Assembly: GCF_003058055.1 (NCBI RefSeq)
Contig: NZ_QBTZ01000001.1
Span: 2,684,001-2,748,000 of the forward strand
Length of the DNA: 64,000 bases
Direction: 5' to 3'
DNA from: Acidovorax sp. 107
Lineage (GTDB): Bacteria > Pseudomonadota > Gammaproteobacteria > Burkholderiales > Burkholderiaceae_C
Each line of letters starts with the position of its first letter. The stretch's first letter is position 1. The notes beneath the pieces were generated by a model. The model was not told the DNA's origin. It saw only the letters and a program-made list of their open reading frames with translations, and made no database searches. The position numbers were made by a program, and so were the translations under genes. Positions 58,604 to 64,000 of the stretch are shown here, piece by piece.

Positions 58604-59515
58604 ATGCGCCCCCACCTGCTGCAAGACACCACCCTGCGCTACTTTCTTGCAGTGGCGCAGAGCGGCTCGCTGACCGAGGCCTCGGCCCGCCTGCATGTGG
58701 CCGCCTCGGCGCTGAGCCGCCAGATCGCCGGGCTGGAGGCCCAATTGGGCACCCCTCTTTTCGAGCGCCACCCGCGCGGCATGGTGCTGACGGCGGCGGG
58801 CGAGATCCTGGCGGTGCACGCACGCCGCACCCTGCTGGACGCCGAGCGCGCGCTGGGCGAGATCGGTGCGCTGCAGGGCCTGCGGGCCGGGCAGGTGCGC
58901 CTGGCCACGTCCGACGCGTTTGCCAACGAGCTGGTGCCGCGCCTGTGCGTGGAGTTCCAGCGCACGTATACAGGCGTGCAGTTCAGCGTGATCGCCTTAC
59001 CCACGGCCCAGGTGCCCGACGCCGTGCGCAGCGGTGCGGCCGACATCGGCCTGTGTTTCAGCCGCGCGCCGCACAAGGACATCGACGTGGCCTACCGCCA
59101 GAGCGCGCCGGTGCTGGCCCTGCTGCCGCCCGGCCACCCCCTGGCCAGCGCAGGCAGCGTGACCCTGGCGCAGATGGCCGGGTACCCCCTGGCGCTGCCC
59201 CCGACGGAGACCACAGTGCGCCAGATGATCGACATCGTCTGCAGCCGCCAGGGCCTGCAACTGGAGGCCGTGCTCATCAGCAACCACGCCAAGACGGTGG
59301 TCAACTTTGTGCAGCTGGGCGGCGGGCTGTCGGTAGCCAGCGAGATCGCCGTGCGCCATCTGGTGGCCGAAGGCGCCATCGTGGCCCTGCCCATCAGCGA
59401 CCCCGGCATGGACCTGCGCGACATCGAAATCCAGACCCTGGCCGGGCGCAGCCTGCCGGTGGCGGCGCAGGCGTTTCTGGAGTTGCTCAAGGAGCGGCTG
59501 CCCAGCCCCTGGTGA
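58604..59515 (+). CDS. LysR-family transcriptional regulator
   Basis: The 303-residue regulator has an N-terminal winged helix (LRYFLAVAQSGSLTEASARL, HVAASALSRQIAGLEAQLG) and a C-terminal periplasmic-binding-like effector domain (VRLATSDAFANELVPRLCVE, ADIGLCFSRAPHKDIDV). ATG 58604 was chosen; an ATG at 58550 would add residues before the helix. It is divergent from the Bug/gamma-glutamyltransferase pair and probably regulates it; the inducer is unknown. Confidence 0.87.
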   Translation: MRPHLLQDTTLRYFLAVAQSGSLTEASARLHVAASALSRQIAGLEAQLGTPLFERHPRGMVLTAAGEILAVHARRTLLDAERALGEIGALQGLRAGQVRLATSDAFANELVPRLCVEFQRTYTGVQFSVIALPTAQVPDAVRSGAADIGLCFSRAPHKDIDVAYRQSAPVLALLPPGHPLASAGSVTLAQMAGYPLALPPTETTVRQMIDIVCSRQGLQLEAVLISNHAKTVVNFVQLGGGLSVASEIAVRHLVAEGAIVALPISDPGMDLRDIEIQTLAGRSLPVAAQAFLELLKERLPSPW

Positions 59516-59531
59516 GGGGAAGCAAGGCCGC

Positions 59532-60248
59532 TCAGTAGCCGTGCTGCTGGCGGAAATCCCGCGCCTGGCTGAAATGCCCGTTGCCGATGAAAGGCACGGG
59601 CGGGCGCAGTGCCGACAGGGGCGAGGGGTGGTTGGATGTGAGCACCAGGTGCCCCCGATCGGTGGGAATCCACGCGCGCTTGGATTGGGCATGCGAGCCC
59701 CAGAGCATGAACACCACCGGGCGCGGCCCCTCGGCCACGTGGCGGATGACGGTGTCTGTCAGCTCCTCCCAGCCCTTGCCTGCATGGCTGGCGGCCTGGC
59801 CCTCTTCCACCGTGAGGCAGGTGTTGAGCAGCAGCACGCCGTTTTTGGCCCACTTGACCAGACTGCCGCCCGGGTTCGGGAAGGGGGGGAAAGCCACTCC
59901 CAGGTCGCGTTGCATCTCTTTGAAGATGTTCTGCAGCGAGGGCGGCAGGCGCACGCCCGGTGCGACGGAAAACGCCAGCCCCTCGGCCTGGCCCCGGCCG
60001 TGGTACGGGTCCTGTCCCAGGATGACCACGCGCACCTCCTCGGGCGGCGTCAGCTCCAGCGCGCGCAGCGGCTGGGGCGGAAAAATCGCCGCCCCCGCCT
60101 GCAACCGTGCCTGCAAAAACGCGAGCAACGCCTGCCCGCGCGCACCGGCAAAAAACGCATCCACCAAGGACTGCCAGCCAGGGGCCACCGGCCAGTCGGC
60201 GGGTTGGGCCGTCTGGAGTTGCGTGGCGGGCATTTCAGAGGGATTCAT
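59532..60248 (-). CDS. ung: Uracil-DNA glycosylase
   Basis: The 238-residue family-1 enzyme removes uracil from DNA. The catalytic block [20 protein letters not shown] carries the general-base Asp and His context, with [20 protein letters not shown] in the middle and [20 protein letters not shown] (HPSPLS DNA-intercalation loop) at the end. It follows trpC on the same strand, with a 47-bp repeat between them. Convergent with the LysR gene. Confidence 0.96.
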   Translation of the reverse strand: MNPSEMPATQLQTAQPADWPVAPGWQSLVDAFFAGARGQALLAFLQARLQAGAAIFPPQPLRALELTPPEEVRVVILGQDPYHGRGQAEGLAFSVAPGVRLPPSLQNIFKEMQRDLGVAFPPFPNPGGSLVKWAKNGVLLLNTCLTVEEGQAASHAGKGWEELTDTVIRHVAEGPRPVVFMLWGSHAQSKRAWIPTDRGHLVLTSNHPSPLSALRPPVPFIGNGHFSQARDFRQQHGY

Positions 60249-60258
60249 GGCGAAATGA

Positions 60259-60305
60259 GCTGGTAGCGCAGGTGAGATATGCGCCAGCAGCTATCAAAAA
60301 CATAG
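60259..60305 (+). repeat. 47-bp dispersed repeat, copy 8
   Basis: It begins GCTGGTAGCGCAGGTGAGAT and ends GCTATCAAAAACATAG. It fills the gap between trpC (stop 60319) and the ung start (60248). Confidence 0.85.
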
Positions 60306-60318
60306 TGATCGATCACTG

Positions 60319-61122
60319 TCAAGCAAACAGCTTGGCCAGCGCCAGGCCGGGGTCGTCGGCGCGCATGAAGGCCTCGCCCACCAGGAAGGCGTGAACGCCC
60401 GCGTCGCGCATGGTCTTCACGTCGGCAGGCTTCAGGATGCCCGACTCGGTGACCAGCAGGCGGTCTGCGGGCACGTCCTTGAGCATGCCCAAGGTCGTGT
60501 CCAGCGTGACTTCGAACGTGCGCAGGTTGCGGTTGTTGATGCCGACCAGCGGGGTCTTGAGCTTCAGCGCGCGCTCCAGCTCGGCGCGGTCATGCACCTC
60601 CACCAGCACCGCCATGTCCAGGCTGTGGGCGATGGCCTCGAAGTCGGCCATCTGGGCATCGTCCAGGCAGGCAGCGATCAGCAGGATGGCATCAGCGCCC
60701 ATGGCGCGCGATTCGTAGATCTGGTACGCGTCCACCATGAAGTCCTTGCGCAGCACGGGCAACAACGTGCTGGCGCGGGCCTGCTTCAGGTAGTCGGGCT
60801 GGCCCTGGAAGAACTGCCGGTCGGTCAGCACCGACAGGCAGGCCGCGCTGACCTTGCCATCGCCTTCCATGTAGCTCTGGGCGATATCGGCCGGCTCGAA
60901 GTTGGCACGCAGCACGCCCTTGCTGGGGCTGGCCTTCTTGACTTCGGCGATCACGGCGGCCTGGCCCTTGGCGATCTTGGCGCGCAGCGCGCCTTCAAAG
61001 TCGCGCGTGAGCACGCGGCTCTCGGCATCGGCGCGCATGGCGTCAAAAGGCAGGCGCTTTTTGGCGGCGGCCACTTCTTCGTGCTTGACGGCCACGATCT
61101 TGTTGAGGATGTCACTGCTCAT
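60319..61122 (-). CDS. trpC: Indole-3-glycerol-phosphate synthase
   Basis: The 267-residue TIM-barrel enzyme closes the indole ring from carboxyphenylaminodeoxyribulose phosphate. Signatures: [20 protein letters not shown] start, [20 protein letters not shown] (catalytic Lys/Glu), SCLSVLTD-type loop (here [15 protein letters not shown]) and [20 protein letters not shown]. It is monofunctional, without a fused TrpF. The start overlaps a small membrane ORF upstream by 11 bases, indicating coupled translation in the trp cluster. Confidence 0.96.
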   Translation of the reverse strand: MSSDILNKIVAVKHEEVAAAKKRLPFDAMRADAESRVLTRDFEGALRAKIAKGQAAVIAEVKKASPSKGVLRANFEPADIAQSYMEGDGKVSAACLSVLTDRQFFQGQPDYLKQARASTLLPVLRKDFMVDAYQIYESRAMGADAILLIAACLDDAQMADFEAIAHSLDMAVLVEVHDRAELERALKLKTPLVGINNRNLRTFEVTLDTTLGMLKDVPADRLLVTESGILKPADVKTMRDAGVHAFLVGEAFMRADDPGLALAKLFA

Positions 61123-61264
61123 GGTGGGCTGCCTTGTCGGTTTCAGTGGGCTCGGCAGAGCCCTGTTTCAGAATGCGGGTGAACACGCGGTGCATCACGA
61201 CCCCGGCCACGATGAACAGGGCAGAGACGCCCAGTGCAATCCAGGTGCCAGGGTCGTGCCACAT
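61112..61264 (-). CDS. Small single-helix membrane protein in the trp cluster
   Basis: The 50-residue ORF has one strongly hydrophobic helix, [20 protein letters not shown] (about residues 9-28), and a charged end [22 protein letters not shown] 61264 follows trpD by 20 bases and its stop overlaps trpC by 11 bases, so it is likely translated. The N-terminus is short and neutral, the C-terminus long and polar. I do not recognise a family. It may be a small membrane protein conserved next to trpC in related bacteria, which could not be checked. Confidence 0.5.
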   Translation of the reverse strand: MWHDPGTWIALGVSALFIVAGVVMHRVFTRILKQGSAEPTETDKAAHHEQ

Positions 61265-61284
61265 GGCTAGGTCAGGCCGTCGTA

Positions 61285-62322
61285 TCAGACCGTTGTGGCC
61301 AGCGCGTGCGTGCGCGTGACCACCTGCTCCAGCTTGGCCAGCGCGGCGCCGGAGGCAATCGCGGCGCGTGCCTTGGCAATGCCAGTCTGGATGGAGTCGG
61401 CCACATTGGCGGCGTACAAGGCCACGCCTGCGTTCAGGCAAACAATGTCCTGCGCAGCGCCGGGCTCGCCCTTGAGCACGCCGATCAACATCTCACGCGA
61501 CTGCTCGGGCGTTTCGACCTTGAGGGCGCGGTTGCTCGCCATCGGCAGGCCAAAGTCCTCGGGGTGGATTTCGTACTCGGTGATCTGGCCGTTTTTCAGT
61601 TCGCCCACCAGCGTGGCGGCGCCCAGGCTGACTTCGTCCATGCCGTCACGGCCATACACCACCAACGCATGCTCGGCGCCCAGGCGCTGCAGCGCGCGCA
61701 CCTGGATACCGACGAGGTCGGGGTGGAACACACCCATCAAGATGTTGGGGGCACCTGCCGGGTTCGTCAGCGGGCCCAGGATGTTGAAGATGGTGCGCAC
61801 GCCCAACTCCTTGCGCACCGGGGCCACGTTCTTCATGGCGGGGTGGTGGTTGGGCGCGAACATGAAGCCGATGCCGACTTCAGCGATGCACTGGGCGATC
61901 TGCTCGGGCTTGAGGTTGATGTGGATGCCCAGGGCTTCCATCACATCGGCGCTGCCGCTCTTGCTCGACACGCCGCGCCCGCCATGTTTGCTGACCTTGG
62001 CGCCCGCTGCGGCGGCCACGAACATCGAGCAGGTGGAGATGTTGAAGGTGTTGGCACCGTCACCGCCCGTGCCCACGATGTCCACCATGTGGGTCGCGTC
62101 TTGGACGTGCACCTTGGTGCTGAACTCGCGCATCACCTGCGCGGCGGCGGTGATCTCGCCGATGGTCTCCTTCTTCACGCGCAGGCCGGTGATGATGGAC
62201 GCCGTCATGACGGGCGAGAGCTCGCCGTTCATGATGAGCCGCATCAGGTGCAGCATCTCATCGTGGAAGATTTCGCGGTGCTCGATGGTGCGCTGCAGCG
62301 CTTCCTGGGGGGTAATGGGCAT
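61285..62322 (-). CDS. trpD: Anthranilate phosphoribosyltransferase
   Basis: The 345-residue enzyme joins anthranilate and PRPP. Signatures: [20 protein letters not shown] (PRPP loop), [40 protein letters not shown] and [20 protein letters not shown] precedes ATG 62322. It is separate from trpG (not fused). Between the two sits a LysE-like gene, an uncommon insertion in a trp operon. Confidence 0.97.
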   Translation of the reverse strand: MPITPQEALQRTIEHREIFHDEMLHLMRLIMNGELSPVMTASIITGLRVKKETIGEITAAAQVMREFSTKVHVQDATHMVDIVGTGGDGANTFNISTCSMFVAAAAGAKVSKHGGRGVSSKSGSADVMEALGIHINLKPEQIAQCIAEVGIGFMFAPNHHPAMKNVAPVRKELGVRTIFNILGPLTNPAGAPNILMGVFHPDLVGIQVRALQRLGAEHALVVYGRDGMDEVSLGAATLVGELKNGQITEYEIHPEDFGLPMASNRALKVETPEQSREMLIGVLKGEPGAAQDIVCLNAGVALYAANVADSIQTGIAKARAAIASGAALAKLEQVVTRTHALATTV

Positions 62323-62339
62323 GGAATGTCTCCTGGTAT

Positions 62340-63011
62340 TTAAGCAGAGGGCTGGTCTGTGAAGGCCAGCTTGAGCCCGAAGCCGATGAACATGGCGCCC
62401 GCCACGCGGTCCAGCCAGTGCATGCCGCGCTGGATCACCCCGGCGCGGCGCGCCATCCACGACGCGGCCAGTGCCCAGCCCACGTTGACGGGGATGGCGT
62501 TGACGTTAAACAGCACGCCCAGCAGCACAAAGGCCAGCGCCTTGTTGTCCGCGCCCGGCGCGATGAACTGCGGCACGAAGGCCAGGAAGAAGATGGCGAC
62601 CTTGGGGTTGAGCACATTGGTCCAGAAGCCGCCGAGGAACACCTTGGAGAGCGGCGTGTGATGCACTGGCGCCGCCTGCGCCGCCATCAGCGCTGCACTG
62701 TTGCCCCCATCGGCCCCGGGCTTGGACAGCAGCATGCGCACGCCCATCCACATCAGGTACGCCGCACCGATCCACTTGAGCACGGTGAACGCCGTGGCCG
62801 ATGCGGCCAGCAGCGCGCCCACGCCCACAGCGGCCGCAAAGATGTGCACGAAGCACCCGGCCGTGATACCCAGCCCCGCCACGATGCCCGCGCGCGTGCC
62901 GGACTTGAGTGCGTTGGTCACGATGTAGAGCACATCAGGCCCGGGCGTGAGGTTGAGCAGCCAACCGGCGGCGATGAACATCACTAACTGGTGGGCGTCG
63001 ATGAAGTTCAT
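62340..63011 (-). CDS. LysE/RhtB-family amino-acid exporter
   Basis: The 223-residue protein has six membrane helices ([20 protein letters not shown] start; [20 protein letters not shown] with the family N-P-K motif). LysE-family exporters release amino acids or related compounds. Its start overlaps the trpG stop codon by four bases, so it is part of the trp transcript. Export of an aromatic amino acid or intermediate is plausible by context but unproven. Confidence 0.88.
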   Translation of the reverse strand: MNFIDAHQLVMFIAAGWLLNLTPGPDVLYIVTNALKSGTRAGIVAGLGITAGCFVHIFAAAVGVGALLAASATAFTVLKWIGAAYLMWMGVRMLLSKPGADGGNSAALMAAQAAPVHHTPLSKVFLGGFWTNVLNPKVAIFFLAFVPQFIAPGADNKALAFVLLGVLFNVNAIPVNVGWALAASWMARRAGVIQRGMHWLDRVAGAMFIGFGLKLAFTDQPSA

Positions 63012-63595
63012 GCGCGCTGCTCCAGAAAGTTCTTGAGCATGGCGTGACCATGTTCGGTGAGGATGCTTTCGGGGTGGAACTGCACGCCCTCGATCGCCAA
63101 CGTCTTGTGGCGCACGCCCATGATCTCGCCGTCATCCGTCCAGGCCGTCACCTCCAGCACATCCGGGCAGGTGGCGCGCTCGATTGCCAGCGAGTGGTAG
63201 CGGTTGACCGTGAACTTTTCCGGCAAGCCCGCAAACACGCCCTTTTGCGTGGTGGTGATGACGCTGGTCTTGCCGTGCATCAACTCCTGAGCGCGGACGA
63301 TGGTGCCGCCGAAGGCTGCGCCAATGGCCTGGTGGCCCAGGCACACGCCCAGGATGGGCAGCTTGCCGGCAAAGTGCTGGATCGCGGCGACCGAGATGCC
63401 GGCCTCGGCGGGGGAACAAGGACCGGGCGAAATCACCAGGCGGTCAAGCTGCCCAGCATTCAGTCGCGCCTCGATCTCAGCCACGGTGATTTCGTCGTTG
63501 CGGAACACCTCCACATCGGCACCCAGCTCGCCAAAGTACTGGACGATGTTGTAGGTGAAGCTGTCGTAGTTATCGACCATCAAGAGTTTTGTCAT
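63008..63595 (-). CDS. trpG: Anthranilate synthase component II (glutamine amidotransferase)
   Basis: The 195-residue class-I glutamine amidotransferase supplies ammonia to TrpE. The nucleophile block is [18 protein letters not shown] with catalytic Cys, and the His-x-Glu of the triad is in [16 protein letters not shown]. It could also serve PabA in folate synthesis. It overlaps the chorismate mutase gene by four bases (ATGA) and the LysE gene by four bases. Confidence 0.95.
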   Translation of the reverse strand: MTKLLMVDNYDSFTYNIVQYFGELGADVEVFRNDEITVAEIEARLNAGQLDRLVISPGPCSPAEAGISVAAIQHFAGKLPILGVCLGHQAIGAAFGGTIVRAQELMHGKTSVITTTQKGVFAGLPEKFTVNRYHSLAIERATCPDVLEVTAWTDDGEIMGVRHKTLAIEGVQFHPESILTEHGHAMLKNFLEQRA

Positions 63596-63927
63596 GCGGC
63601 GCTCCCAGCAAGGGCGGGCTCGCGCAGACGGACGAACTCGCGGTGTTCATAGGCAATGCAGGCTTCCATGAGGCTGCGGTAGATGGCTTCCATCACATCG
63701 GCGTCGCCGCCTTCGGCCTGGGCACGTTCGCGCACGCGGGCCACGATGGCTTCGATGCGGGCTTCGTCGCGCACTTGTTCCACGCCTTGCTTGATGCGGG
63801 CGGCCTGGGTCATGTAGCCCACGCGCTCCACCAACAGGGGCACCAGCACGTCGTCCAGCGCGTTCACTTCGCGGCGCACGTCCTGCATGGTGGTGCAGGG
63901 TTTGACCTTCTCAATCGCGGGGGTCAT
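63592..63927 (-). CDS. AroQ-class chorismate mutase
   Basis: The 111-residue all-helical protein has [20 protein letters not shown], the first chorismate-mutase helix with catalytic Arg, and [38 protein letters not shown] at the end. It converts chorismate to prephenate, competing with TrpE for the same substrate. Its ATG overlaps the trpE stop codon (ATGA) and its stop overlaps trpG, so it is embedded between the two anthranilate synthase subunit genes. Isochorismate-pyruvate lyase activity (PchB-like) is an alternative. Confidence 0.8.
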   Translation of the reverse strand: MTPAIEKVKPCTTMQDVRREVNALDDVLVPLLVERVGYMTQAARIKQGVEQVRDEARIEAIVARVRERAQAEGGDADVMEAIYRSLMEACIAYEHREFVRLREPALAGSAA

Positions 63928-64000
63928 TCCAGGCCCTCCTCGACGAGTTCTGCCGCGCGCAGCAGCGCGCGGGCCTTGTGCTCGGTTTCTTTCCATTCCA
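63924..64000 (-). CDS. trpE: Anthranilate synthase component I, C-terminal end only
   Basis: Only the last 25 codons lie in the window, reading EWKETEHKARALLRAAELVE then EGLE and a stop at 63924. The W-x-E-T-x-x-K-A-R-A-L-L-R-A pattern is the usual TrpE C-terminal helix. The rest is past the right edge. The position before chorismate mutase and trpG supports the call. Confidence 0.75.
   Translation of the reverse strand, partial: EWKETEHKARALLRAAELVEEGLE

Overview
The window is about 64 kb of GC-rich DNA from a betaproteobacterial chromosome, most likely a member of the Comamonadaceae (Acidovorax-like). This rests on protein character, the ribosomal gene order, the queA, recG/oxyR, dps, ubiA, proC and trp neighbourhoods, and a 47-bp intergenic repeat whose general form I associate with that family. 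Coding density is high, with little sign of mobile DNA: no transposase, integrase, phage module, CRISPR array or defence island was seen. The genus is an inference.

Layout. 1-6.7 kb: a broken-off ceramidase-like membrane gene, an XRE regulator, a TetR/DUF2867/ABC1-kinase/membrane-protein operon, two tandem secreted WXXGXW proteins, and an FAH-fold hydratase. 6.8-8.4 kb: a tandem glycine riboswitch ahead of a D-amino-acid dehydrogenase. 8.5-11.4 kb: a SorAB-like sulfite dehydrogenase and cytochrome, divergent from a periplasmic binding protein fused to rhodanese. 11.5-15.2 kb: a CNNM/CorC-type protein, a FIST sensor protein and PhaM. 15.3-19.2 kb: a copper-type cluster (DUF2946, TonB receptor, YcnI-like, PCuAC). 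19.3-23.6 kb: GST, DksA-like protein, a translation-associated small protein, VOC, MarC, a cysteine-less IscR paralogue and NhaR. 23.7-32.9 kb: initiator tRNA and the whole spc-alpha ribosomal cluster (rplN to rplQ) with secY and rpoA. 32.9-43.3 kb: a complete glycerol module, with a GlpSTPQUV-type ABC importer and glpD on one strand and glpR-glpK on the other. 43.4-51.1 kb: proC, ubiA, dps, an M20 peptidase, oxyR and recG. 51.2-55.7 kb: HD-GYP protein, PfkB kinase, queA and an EamA transporter. 55.7-60.3 kb: a gamma-glutamyltransferase, a Bug binding protein and a LysR regulator, then ung. 60.3-64 kb: a trp cluster (trpE end, chorismate mutase, trpG, lysE-like, trpD, a 50-residue membrane ORF, trpC).

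How the parts work together. The glycerol genes form one pathway: import by the ABC transporter, phosphorylation by GlpK, oxidation by GlpD, and probable repression by GlpR through repeats in the divergent promoter region; a related motif sits just before glpD. The sulfite dehydrogenase, its c-type cytochrome and the divergent rhodanese fusion look like a sulfur-oxidation or sulfite-detoxification unit. The copper cluster joins an outer-membrane receptor with periplasmic copper handling. The trp genes carry extra members (chorismate mutase, exporter, small membrane protein) with overlapping ends that imply co-translation.

The least expected signal is a 47-bp element present eight times at exactly the same length. 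Six copies lie between genes (one reaching the ubiA stop codon), and two lie inside reading frames, where one supplies the signal-peptide core of the YcnI-like protein and the other a piece of a UbiA membrane helix. I did not find a wholly new multi-gene system.
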